Positions 55,191 through 64,000 of a stretch of 64,000 nucleotides of DNA are shown one piece after another; the first letter of the stretch is position 1, and each line of letters begins with the position of its first letter. The position numbers and the translations under genes are program-made. Below the pieces are notes generated by a model. That model worked only from the letters and a program-made list of their open reading frames with translations. It made no database searches and was not told where the DNA came from. Source of the DNA: Effrenium voratum (taxonomy: Eukaryota; Sar; Dinophyceae; Suessiales; Symbiodiniaceae); assembly GCA_963377175.1 (NCBI GenBank), contig CAUJNA010003797.1, positions 287,577 through 351,576 on the forward strand. The letters run 5' to 3'.

Positions 55191-55219
55191 CACACACTCG
55201 CATGCGCAACCTGCGGGAA

Positions 55220-55714
55220 AACTCTAGATGAGCGTTCCTCAAATGACTCCTCCAAACATCGCAGCGAAAGAAAACCCACTTTCACTTGGTCCTTCCAAAC
55301 GGTGTGGTAAAACCGACTCGTTGGAACCGAAACATTTTCGAAAACACGGCGGTGACATTCAAAGCACCCACCAAGGGACTTGGTGTCGAGGACCGGACCG
55401 GGTCTTTGGTGGTCTTCGGGGGGGAGGATTGGTTCGTAGCGCGCTCTATAGATTCCCTTGCTATCACAGAAACGGGCCCTAAACCCAAGGTGTTTCTTGG
55501 AATTCAATACGGAACCCACTCAAACAACTGGTTGGTGGACAAAACTCCCCACCTGATTCTCGTCTCACCCCCGATTTTCCACCAGTCAGCTTCCGTCTCA
55601 TTGGAGGCTTTGATTGATGGATTGCAGGTGAAACGGGGTGGTGTCCCATTTACCCTCGATGAGAACCAGGGACCCGTTCGAATCCCGCCATCCAAACTAC
55701 GGAGCTACCTGTAA
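55220..55714. CDS. Open region on both strands, unresolved
   Basis: Plus (55,286-55,714, 142 codons to TAA): LGVEDRTGSLVVFGGEDWFV... Minus (55,145-55,519): YEPILPPEDHQRPGPVLDTK... Both are protein-like and about 55% G/C at third positions; an open frame of this length is expected by chance in 64 kb. Confidence 0.3.
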
Positions 55715-55974
55715 GTGTTACCTGACCCAGGGTGTTTCTCTCTTCGGTATTGTGAACATGACAACCCAAACTACCGACTAAAGCTTCACGTGAACTCCGA
55801 TGCGCCTCAGAAGCTCGTACTCGGCGCCTTCACAGTCCATTCGCATGACCTGCAAAAACTAGACCACGGTTGGCCCGAAAGCAGAACATCGCAAGCGAGG
55901 TCGGCCCAACGCTGCAGGATGCGTTCTTTTTCCCTACACTTCGTGAAGCAAGCGCGAGACAGCACCAGGCAAGG

Positions 55975-56283
55975 TGCTCTGCGCAAACTGGTCGGTGCAA
56001 GTTGGTCTGCGCAAGTTGCTCTACGCAAGTTGCACTGTGCAAGCTCTGCTTGCAAGTTGCTCCGTCCCCTGCAAGTTGCTCTGTGCAAATTGCGCTCCCT
56101 GCAAGTTGCTCTGTGCAAGCTGCTCTGTGCAAGTTGCTCTGTGCAAGTTGCTCTGCGTAAGTTGCTCTGCGCAAGTTGCTCTAGGCAAGGCGCTCTGCGC
56201 AAACTGGTCGGTGCAAGTTGGTCTGCGCAAGTTGCTCTGTGCAACTTGCTCTGCGCAAGTTGCTCTGCGCAAGTTGCTGTAAA
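55975..56283. repeat. 14-bp minisatellite (GCAAGTTGCTCTGC)
   Basis: About 20 copies of GCAAGTTGCTCTGC/T with internal variants (GCAAACTGGTCGGT, GCAAGTTGGTCTGC recurring as a pair at both ends). The long frames here (KLLCASCSV...) are period artefacts. Confidence 0.97.
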
Positions 56284-56315
56284 ATGCAAGTTGCATCTTG
56301 CGACGCCCGCCCGCG

Positions 56316-56394
56316 GACCAGGGAGGAATCGAACCCGCGACCCGCCGGTTCCGGGAGCAGGCGCGCGAACCACGAGACAACTCCCGAGGACCAG
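56316..56394 (-). mobile_element. Possible tRNA-like SINE head
   Basis: Minus strand: GTTGTCTCGTGGTTCGCG (A-box-like) and GCGGGTTCGATTCC (good B box) 40 nt apart, with a GGTCC direct repeat at each end. The acceptor stem does not pair, so a promoter relic rather than a tRNA. Confidence 0.4.
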
Positions 56395-56404
56395 TTCGAA
56401 CAAC

Positions 56405-57048
56405 AAAAGTCGCAAAAAACCTTGAGTTTTTGCACCTCGACCACGCCGATTCCCGCAGAGGGTTGCGCGAGCACCGCAGAAATCGCAAAAAACCATGGGT
56501 TTTTGCACCTCGACCACGCCGATCCCCGCAGAGGGTCGCGCGAGCAGGTTAGAAATCGCAAAAAACCATGGGTTTTTGCACCTCGACCACGCCGATCCCC
56601 GCAGAGGGTCGCGCGAGCACCGCAGAAATCGCAAAAAACATGGGTTTTTGCACCTCGACCACGCCGATCCCCGCAGAGGGTCGCGCGAGCAGGTTAGAAA
56701 TCGCAAAAAACCATGGGTTTTTGCACCTCGACCACGCCGATCCCCGCAGAGGGTCGCGCGAGCAGGTTAGAAATCGCAAAAAACCATGGGTTTTTGCACC
56801 TCGACCACGCCGATCCCCGCAGAGGGTCGCGCGAGCAGGTTAGAAATCGCAAAAAACCATGGGTTTTTGCACCTCGACCACGCCGATCCCCGCAGAGGGT
56901 CGCGCGAGCAGGTTAGAAATCGCAAAAAACCATGGGTTTTTGCACCTCGACCACGCCGATCCCCGCAGAGGGTCGCGCGAGCACTTTAGAAATCGCAAAA
57001 AACCATGGGTTTTTGCACCTCGACCACGCCGATCCCCGCAGAGGGTCG
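56405..57048. repeat. 73-bp tandem array, about 9 copies
   Basis: Units start at about 56,409, 56,482, 56,555, 56,628 (72 bp), 56,700, 56,773, 56,846, 56,919 and 56,992. Each contains GCAAAAAACCATGGGTTTTT, GC, a near-perfect palindrome, then CACCTCGACCACGCCGATCC and a variable end (GAGCAGGTTAG, GAGCACCGCAG or GAGCACTTTAG). Confidence 0.98.
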
Positions 57049-57164
57049 ATTTTCGTGTAGTGTCGTCGGCACTACCCCGCCGCCCTAAGAAGAGATTTTA
57101 ACTCCTCGCAAGTCAATTGCACTTGACTCCTTGCACTTGCAACTTGCACTTGACTCCTTGCTTG

Positions 57165-57750
57165 TTTCAAGGAGTCATTGCAAGGAGTCATTGCAAGGAG
57201 TCATTGCAAGGAGTCATTGCAAGGAGTCATGGCAAGGAGTCATTGCAAGGAGTCATTGCAAGGAGTCATTGCAAGGAGTCATTGCAAGGAGTCATTGCAA
57301 GGAGTCATTGCAAGGAGTCATTGCAAGGAGTCATTGCAAGGAGTCATTGCAAGGAGTCATGAGAGCCATTGCAAGTTGCAAGGAGCCAAGTGCATGGAGT
57401 CAAGTGCAAGTCGCAAGTGCACGGAGTTAAGTGCAAGTTGCAAGTGCAAGGAGCCAAGTGCAAGGAGCCAAGTGCAAGGAGCCAAGTGCAAGGAGCCAAG
57501 TGCATGCATGGAGTCAAGTGCAAGTTGCAAGTGCATGGAGTCAAGTTGCAAGTGCAAGGAGTCAAGTGCAAGTTGCAAGTGCATGACTCCTTGCAATGAC
57601 TCCTTGCAATGACTCCTTGCAATGACTCCTTGCAATGACTCCTTGCAATGACTCCTTGCAATGACTCCTTGCAATGACTCCTTGCAATGACTCCTTGCAA
57701 TGACTCCTTGCAATGACTCCTTGCAATGACTCCTTGCATTGACTTTCATG
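57165..57750. repeat. Inverted pair of 13-bp minisatellites
   Basis: Left arm 57,165-57,362: about 15 copies of GCAAGGAGTCATT. Right arm 57,584-57,750: about 13 copies of its reverse complement AATGACTCCTTGC. Spacer 57,363-57,583: irregular GCAAGTTGCAAGTGCA and GGAGCCAAGT units. A transcript or single strand could fold into a long hairpin. Confidence 0.97.
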
Positions 57751-57959
57751 ATGATGATTCCTTGCAATGACACCTTGTAATGACTCTCATGAGAACAATT
57801 CAAGTGAACCCAGCGGAAGAACCCTTCGCCATGCTTTCGGGAAAAACAACATCGTCATAGGGGATCGTCTTTCTTGAGGTTGGACCCCTCAAAAATGCGC
57901 TTTTCATGTTGTTCTCCTTTTAAAACCACAAAGGGGCCCATGTTGGTATGGGGTTCGTG

Positions 57960-58134
57960 GAAGATAAAGGGACCCCAACAGCAAGTGCTGGTGAATGACC
58001 CGAAAAGCTTGTCATGTATGCACTTGAGAGAGGCGGAAACGAAAGAAAGCAAGAAACAGGCACTGTTGTGGACAGTGACAGGGGGAATTGAGCCTACAAG
58101 GCTTGCTGAGGAACCTCCTAAATCATCTATATAG
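57960..58134 (+). CDS. Weak candidate terminal exon
   Basis: Plus strand: after ACCCCAACAG, QVLVNDPKSLSCMHLREAET, KESKKQALLWTVTGGIEPTR, LAEEPPKSSI and TAG. Third positions near 50% G/C. Confidence 0.3.
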
Positions 58135-58199
58135 CATGGTGAGTTGGCAAAAGCTGCAAAGCGATTGTGGCCCGCGAAATCAGCCCACCCCCACACCCC

Positions 58200-58494
58200 A
58201 GGATTGCTAAGCATAGCTTGGGTACGAAACTCCAGCAGTGCTTTCTCAATATTGCCGATCTACCTTGGGACTCGCTCATGTAGATATCATCAAACTCATT
58301 GCTCAATATGACCCGCAAACAATACTACTTGTTCGGCAAGAGGACATGGCAACTGGGTGGTCCTGCTTACCAATAATATTGTCGCAAATGGGGAACGTGT
58401 CATGTCTGCGCACGTCTGGTCATGTGCTGCGTTATGTGCTTCGTAATTTAAATTTGCTTACTGCTTGTCAAATTGCTTTATCTATAGATTGTCG
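58200..58494. other. Open region, unresolved
   Basis: Plus frame [20 protein letters not shown] and minus frame [20 protein letters not shown] overlap; A/T-rich third positions; the plus frame runs into the microsatellite. Not called. Confidence 0.3.
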
Positions 58495-58815
58495 ATCCAT
58501 CCATCCATCGATCCATCGATCCATCGATCCATGGATCCATCGATCCATCCATCCATCCATCCATCCATCCATCCATCCATCCATCCATCGATCCATCGAT
58601 CCATCGATCCATCGATCCATCGATCCATCCATCGATCCATCCATCCATCCATACATCCATCCATCCATCCATCCATCCATCCATCCATCCATCCATCCAT
58701 CAACCTGCCTACCTACCCACCTGTCTGTCTGTCTGTCTGTCCGTCTGTCCGTCTGTCTGTCAGTCTGCCTGTCTGTCTGTCTGCCTGCCTGCCTGTCTGT
58801 CTGTCTGTCTATGTC
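58495..58815. repeat. (CCAT/CGAT)n then (CTGT)n microsatellites
   Basis: CCATCCATCGAT-type octamers to 58,703, then CTAC/CTGC and (CTGT)n from 58,722. The long IHPSIHPS and MDGWMDGW frames are artefacts. Confidence 0.98.
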
Positions 58816-58983
58816 CGACCGTCTGTGCGTCTGTCTGTATTTGTATCCCTATCATTCCTATTTCTGTCTGTCTATAGTTCTATGGCTTTATCTTGCTATC
58901 TGTCTACCGATATTACTATTTTAGGTTCGTTCTGCCTTTCAATGTTTATGCGTGTTCAAATTCGTCATGTGCCTGTGTTTGGG

Positions 58984-59000
58984 TGTGTGTGTGTGTGTGT
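58984..59000. repeat. Short (TG)n tract
   Basis: GTGTGTGTGTGTGTGTG. Confidence 0.9.
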
Positions 59001-59502
59001 TACAATGTTGTTCACGTATCTCGAGATGCAGCATATATATATAATGTGCAATATGTATGAAATACAAAACCCTTAAAGGATGCTTGTATGATGACTTGTA
59101 CATGACCAACTCTCGATAAACCGGAGGGCTTGAATCCTGTCGAGTCCCATCCCATCCCTGTCGAGGGCATCTGACTACTTGAATCCACATCCCAGCAGAA
59201 GTCGTTAGATCGTTTGCTTGAGGAACCCAAGTTTCCGGAACCCTCCATAACTCTATAACCCTCAACGAAAGCTGTTTCAAAACGATTTGAGCAGAGACCC
59301 CAAAGCTTGCAGCTGTTGCTCAGACTCCGAGAGGGTGCTGGGAAAATTGGGGCCGATCCAATAACATCAAACTCAGACTATAAAGTTATCTAGACAAAAA
59401 TGAAGTGGCGCAATCTCCAACTCGGAAGGGGTTGGACATCTATGCAACCAGGAGCCACCCTCAGCTTCGACTGAGACCAACACAACAAGGTCGTCTTCAC
59501 GG

Positions 59503-60151
59503 ATGTTATCACCTCAGGTGGAGCAGATGTGGGCAATGCAAATTCACCACAGACTTCTAGAAATGTTGACCCAACCTCGTGCACAAAGGGTAAACTCCGA
59601 ATGCAAACTGTATTATACCCCATGTAGGGGATCTGGCGTCTTTTCTCGCCAGAACTGGTGCAGGACATGTTGGCCCCAGATCGTTCTGTTGGACTTTTCG
59701 GCGGACTCGCTTGCCACTCGCTGCGACAAGAAGGCCTACACCTTTGGTACCAGGTTTGCATCGTGGCTTCGTTTGGCGTTTCAAGCGAAACATCATTATT
59801 CCAACACTTACGGAAGCTGACGGAAGAGCTTTGCAAGATAGTTCTCTCGAGGTGGGCAGTCCAGTTGCAGGATTGGAAAGGGAGGACTTGGTTCAGAGAT
59901 GGATCCTACTCACCGGCAACCGGGGTGAGAACGAGGCTCCAAATATTGCCCCCTCTTTGCTCAGTTTTATTTTGCGGAGGTTAAGTGCACCGCACCAACA
60001 ACTTTCATTCACATGGAAAGGGGGGTCCTTTGATGTCCAAGGGAGTTTGCTTCAACAATTGCAGTCTGCGCTCCTGGAGTTTCAATTAAAATGGACCTTC
60101 GGCGACTCGCGCGGGACCCAAGTAAGAAAGGCTGACCTTTTGGAGCCATGA
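59503..60151 (+). CDS. Coding-like region with frame change, stop at 60,151
   Basis: Plus strand: first frame 59,503-59,820 (EQMWAMQIHHRLLEMLTQPR...), then from about 59,790 a second frame (TLTEADGRALQDSSLEVGSP, VAGLEREDLVQRWILLTGNR, ...SLLQQLQSALLEFQLKWTF) to TGA. The second part is acidic and helical. An intron or frameshift lies between. Third positions about 50-55% G/C, so not secure. Confidence 0.35.
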
Positions 60152-60414
60152 ATAAAAATGAACCAAAAAGAGGAACCAAAGGGTCAGTTTGAGGTCGATT
60201 CGCCTTAGGCAAGTGAGTCTACAAATGGGTGTGTCAAAGGACCCAAACATACAAGGTTTCCCTTACCCCGCAAAATGGCAATCGAACCTCAAACAGAAAC
60301 ACGAGCCACGCCCAAATGAGTGTGTGCTGCGGTGGGGCAAACAAGGGGAATTGAAGGCTTTGTTGGGACCCAAAAATTTGGGCCGGGCGCTTCAACCCGG
60401 CTTCCCTTTGAAAC

Positions 60415-60590
60415 CGCACAAAACGGCCACCGAGCGCTCCGATCCAAAAGCCGAGCCTCGACACGCGAAGGGTTCGGGCGCCCGGCGGAAGACCCGGGCC
60501 AAGTCCACGGTGGTGGCGTTCAAGGACCTCGTTCTCCCGATCCGTCCGATGTGGAGGTGGGGTTTAAACCCTTCCGGGTGAAGGAGACCT
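60415..60590. CDS. G/C-rich coding island, strand unresolved
   Basis: About 80% of codons end in G/C on both strands. Plus: TATERSDPKAEPRHAKGSGA then RRKTRAKSTVVAFKDLVLPI. Minus: RSLNATTVDLARVFRRAPEP then FACRGSAFGSERSVAVLC, entering after GAACGAG and leaving at TGCG|GTTTCA. One is almost certainly an exon. Confidence 0.45.
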
Positions 60591-60975
60591 TGGGTGGGTT
60601 TCCAACTCAAAATCCTCGAAGACGACTTTGTTCCTTTGGTGGGTTCCCTTCAGAACCCAGCATGTGTCTTGTCTGAAAGGCCTAAGTGTCTTTCCAGGGT
60701 CAGTTGCAACTTGAAACGTGGTGCACAAGTCAGGGGTCCTATGGGTCCCGTTTGGATCCGTGTTCACCTAGATGCATACCTTGCTCTTTTCTTTAAGCAG
60801 CCCAAAGGAAGACCCCCGAACAAGGTTCCTTAAGCGAGAATGGCAGCCAAACCTAAATCACAACCACTTTCAGGATCCTTCCCTTTGTTTTGAAGGCGGC
60901 GAAACCAAGAACCCAGGCGTGAGCCTAACATTGCCCCTTTTTCGTCTGTACTCGCGCGGGCGGATTCTGTCTCAG

Positions 60976-61066
60976 CAACTGTGAGCTGGTCGATGATGGT
61001 CTGCGGCGAATGCTACGAAGCGCGAAAAGCCCAAAACCCCATTGCCAGGCCCGCCATGACAAGGAG
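60976..61066 (+). CDS. Candidate exon with CxxC
   Basis: Plus strand: acceptor TTCTGTCTCAG (ends 60,975), then TVSWSMMVCGECYEARKAQN and PIARPAMTR, donor AAGGAG|GTGTTC. About 70% of codons end in G/C. CGEC could be a disulfide or metal pair. Family unknown. Confidence 0.45.
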
Positions 61067-61880
61067 GTGTTCCCTCCAGGGAAGACAACAGCCATATGGC
61101 TGGAACTTGGTTTGGGGAGGACGAGAAAAAAACAATGTGAAGTGAGACGCATTTCCCACTTAAATTGTTGGGGTTTGCCAAATGCTTGGCATTCCACTGG
61201 AGGCATTTGAACACTCTGCTTAAACATGACCTTCTCCGAGAACGTATCAAAGCCACCCCAAATGAAAGAAGGGGGCATGTTCACGGCCTGCTGGCCAATG
61301 ATCCCCCCAACTTAAACCACGTGCTAGACCAACTTCTTGAGGGTACTGGCGTTCGGCAAAAAAAAGCCGAGAGCGCCAATCTTTAATGGCCGCGGGTGGG
61401 ACCGCATTGACATACCGCCAAGAGAAATCCATTGCCACCCTGAGGGCTTTCCATGAGGAAGTCGTAAAAGGTCGACCGCAATCAGCTCAGTAGTAGCCAC
61501 CCCCAGGTTCTCTAAACCTACCCTCCAATTAACATGGAACCTGACTTTTGGGGGGAAGACCATTTACCTTTTTGAAGAGAAATGTTCTGCTCGCAGCCAG
61601 CTTCCATGGTGCTTACCCAGGGAACCTGTCTGGCCCCATGCTTTGCCTTCCTGTGGTTTCAGGTTTGTGGGAAGGGTACCTGTCACGGCGATCCATCTAC
61701 CCTTCTTAAACAAGGGGGAAAAAACAAGAAAACAACTTCAAGACTTTGAAAAGCCCACAGGTGTTCAAAGAACACCTATTAGCTTGCAAGTTGGATCCCT
61801 CTCAGTGATTCTGTTCATTGGGCTTCGCCTTCCGGGGGATGTTCTTGAGTCCCTCGCAAGTGGCAACCTCAAGCCAGAAC

Positions 61881-62000
61881 CATGTGGCTGTGGGTCAAAA
61901 CCATACCAGTTTGGGCTAGGTGCACCACTCATTTTAGAACCTATTTTAGTGGGGATTTGGATGTTCACCGGGGGCACGGGATTTTGACCCACAACCATGT
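61881..62000 (+). mobile_element. MITE-like family B, copy 3 (best ends)
   Basis: CATGTGGCTGTGGGTCAAAA and TTTTGACCCACAACCATG are inverted ends about 120 bp apart; the interior differs from the other copies, as in a family sharing only its termini. Confidence 0.75.
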
Positions 62001-62529
62001 TCATTCAAGTGCACACCCATTTTCCGAAGGGGGCAAACTAAAGTGACAAGCTACACATGTTCTAACCACTTCTGGGAATCGGTGGATTTCTCTTCATAAG
62101 GGACACTTCACCCCAGTGCCTGAAATAGCCATCCTTTGACTCAGCTTCAGAGCCGAGAATCGACTTGCCGAATAGGGCCTAAAAAACTAGAATGGCCTTG
62201 CGGGGTGCGGTCAACAGACGGCTACTCGCACTGTTTTACAACCATCGCATTGGTGTCCGTCTTCACGTTTTTTGCCCTTCGCTCACAAAGCCCCTTGTGG
62301 ACTTTCGGGGGTCGACTTTCACCAACTCACTCTGACCCTGCTTGGTGGAGTGCAAGAACCCATTTACTCTTGTCGTGAGATGGCCACAATTCTCACACGC
62401 ACGCGCCTAGACCTTCCAAAGTGCCTTAAATAGGCTTCTGCCTTCCCCGTCAATCCGTTGCTTGTTGGAAAATCCGTTTTTTCCTTGTTAACTCCTCTCC
62501 TCGCTCGCAACCACTGGACTTGAACCCAG

Positions 62530-62669
62530 AGCACATGTCTCCATCAAGTGGGGTGTTTTGCTTGCCCGCCTCGAGCGCCACCTCGTAGCGCCCGGCGTCG
62601 TGGTCGGCAAGGAGCCCCTCTCCCAGCAGGGCCTATGGAGCAGTCTGGATGGCTTTTCCTCTGGGCTCA
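62530..62669 (+). CDS. Candidate exon with consensus splice sites
   Basis: Plus strand: acceptor GAACCCAG (62,522-62,529), then AHVSIKWGVLLARLERHLVA, PGVVVGKEPLSQQGLWSSLD and GFSSGL, ending CTCA|GTAAGT, a consensus donor. 75% of codons end in G or C. Alternating amphipathic helix and Gly loop; the frame is open for about 80 codons around it. The minus strand is Arg/Ser-rich. Family not recognised. The best plus-strand exon in the window. Confidence 0.7.
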
Positions 62670-62754
62670 GTAAGTTGCACTCAAAGGGTGAGGCAACCCC
62701 ACAGTTTCCGGGCTCCACTTTGGTTTAGGATTTCTTCCCTGGAATTTATTCAAA

Positions 62755-63760
62755 ACAGTTTAGACGAAACTGAAACTGGGGGGCTGTCGATATGTGCAGA
62801 TTCCACTTCCACAGCTTTTGGGAAGCTATCCGTTGCTATCAGTCTTAAGAATCGGATTGAATCCCCTTCCAAAAGCCCATCGCTCCTTGTTCCACAAAAA
62901 AAACAACTCTGCGCACTTCCACGTTTGGCGGCGGAATTCTGCAAACCAGCTTGTACAAAACAGAGCTGAAGCAAAAAGCCTGTCGATGCGCGCAGATTCC
63001 TTCTGAAGTGCACTCTGGGAAGCATGGCTTTGTCCTGCTCAGGTCGACGAAACTGAAAGGAAGCCAAGGTATGCGCTTATTCGCCCCCGGATCGCCATGA
63101 TCTGTCCAAGGAACGACGGCAAAGGCTCTTTGCCAACATTGAGTCTCCAATGCTCATCTGACAAACCTTCCGTCATACGCTACCTCTTCTCAATGTGGCT
63201 TCGAAGGGAATCCCTGAGAAAAATTGAGCATCTGTTGGGGCAACTAATGCTATGCGTGTGTCAACAATTCTCAACATGGTTTTCAAGGGAATCCAACAGA
63301 AAAAAAGAGAGATGTGAAAAGAAGGGGCCCTCAAGGAGGCTTTGAGGGGCCTCCAAAAGAAGAAGAAAAAAATGGAGTTGGCCCCTTGGTTGATTTCCGT
63401 GACTGGATTGAAATCACTCAAGTCACCCAGTTGAAATCCTCTCCACATAGACATCAACAGTCCCCCAGCCAAGGCCTCGAGCGACGGTCGACGGTCGAGA
63501 GGCTTTTCAGCCGGGCGACTTGGAAGCAAAACCAGCAGAACGAGCATTCCCAACGAAATGGTTCGGAGGAGAGACTGTGAGAGGTAACGAGGAGAATCTG
63601 AAAGCAACAATTTGACCACTTTCGTGAATTCCGTGATTGGTGTGATCTCAAATAAAATCACCCTGTCGCGATTCCCCAGCTGACTCCCTCAAGAGTCAGC
63701 CAGCCAAAGCCTTTAGCGATGGTAGACGCAGGGGACTTGGAAGCAATCCGACACCCAACA
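62755..63760. repeat. Diverged local duplications
   Basis: CTGTCGATATGTGCAGATTC (62,786) recurs as CTGTCGATGCGCGCAGATTC (62,980). ATGTGGCTTCGAAGGGAATC (63,194) recurs as ACATGGTTTTCAAGGGAATC (63,274). CCAGCCAAGGCCTCGAGCGA and GACTTGGAAGCAA (63,466; 63,518) recur at 63,700 and 63,738. An old, decayed tandem region. Confidence 0.5.
63055..63160 (+). CDS. Weak candidate terminal exon
   Basis: Plus strand: CAYSPPDRHDLSKERRQRLF then ANIESPMLI and TGA; charged and helical, but third positions only 57% G/C and no clear acceptor. Confidence 0.25.
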
Positions 63761-64000
63761 TAGACCTCAAAAGTCCGACGCAAAAGAACAGAATGAGCAC
63801 ACTGACATCCCCAGCGAGCATCCCTCAAACCCCTGACAGACAAGCCTCTCCATCCAGCATCCCGGCATCAACAGCCTGCATCACTGGAATCTCCAGCATC
63901 ACCAACATCAGTCGCTTGTCTCGAAGGAGTGTACGAAACTGGGTGGAACCCAAAGCAAGGATCTGCATGGTGAGCTCGCCATAAAATCGGCAGATTGTTG

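Noticed and set aside
58465..59076. Long IHPS / MDGW repeat frames
   Set aside because: CCAT/CGAT microsatellite artefacts.
62500..62560. B-box-like GGGTTCAAGTCC on the minus strand, possible tRNA
   Set aside because: No pairing acceptor or anticodon arm; it overlaps the acceptor of the strong plus-strand exon at 62,530.

Overview
This window looks like nuclear DNA of a protist alga, most probably a dinoflagellate of the Symbiodiniaceae type. That call is an inference. I saw no rRNA, no intact tRNA, no spliced-leader copy and no long intact gene. What supports it: short exon-like islands (40-190 bp) with G/C-rich third codon positions, separated by long non-coding DNA; several phase-compatible exon pairs whose introns would begin with GA or GC and end in AG, a splice-site usage known from dinoflagellates; a Cys-rich exon with a CC...GxxxCW arrangement that recalls dinoflagellate secreted proteins (from memory); and a very high load of micro-, mini- and satellite DNA and short inverted-repeat elements.

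Layout. 0.2-42.5 kb: most convincing exons read on the minus strand (best: 3,799-3,891, 15,639-15,713, 32,689-32,877, 40,483-40,746), as in a unidirectional gene block. I could not name a gene or decide how many there are. A 3.2 kb array of 118/119-bp satellite (8.1-11.28 kb) lies between two of these exons. 23.2-27.6 kb: a two-state octamer minisatellite, then a composite tandem array of 764-bp units, each with a degenerate tRNA-Ala-like (SINE-type) segment. 29.4-30.4 kb and 34.6-35.65 kb: about 1 kb each of tetranucleotide or polypurine repeat.

43.3-44.6 kb reads best on the plus strand, suggesting a strand switch near 42.5-43.3 kb. 48-52 kb has candidates on both strands, including a minus-strand 3' end with stop at 51,947. 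55.97-57.75 kb is a chain of three minisatellites (14, 73 and 13 bp) ending in an inverted pair of 13-mer arrays. 58.5-58.8 kb is microsatellite. 59.5-62.7 kb has plus-strand candidates; the best single exon there is 62,530-62,669, with a consensus GTAAGT donor.

Dispersed short elements recur throughout: terminal-inverted-repeat (MITE-like) families, small fold-backs, and one family that ends exactly at two predicted 3' splice sites, as an introner would. Exon calls come from reading frame, third-position bias and splice motifs by eye. Many islands are also open on the opposite strand, so strand and borders are provisional unless stated.
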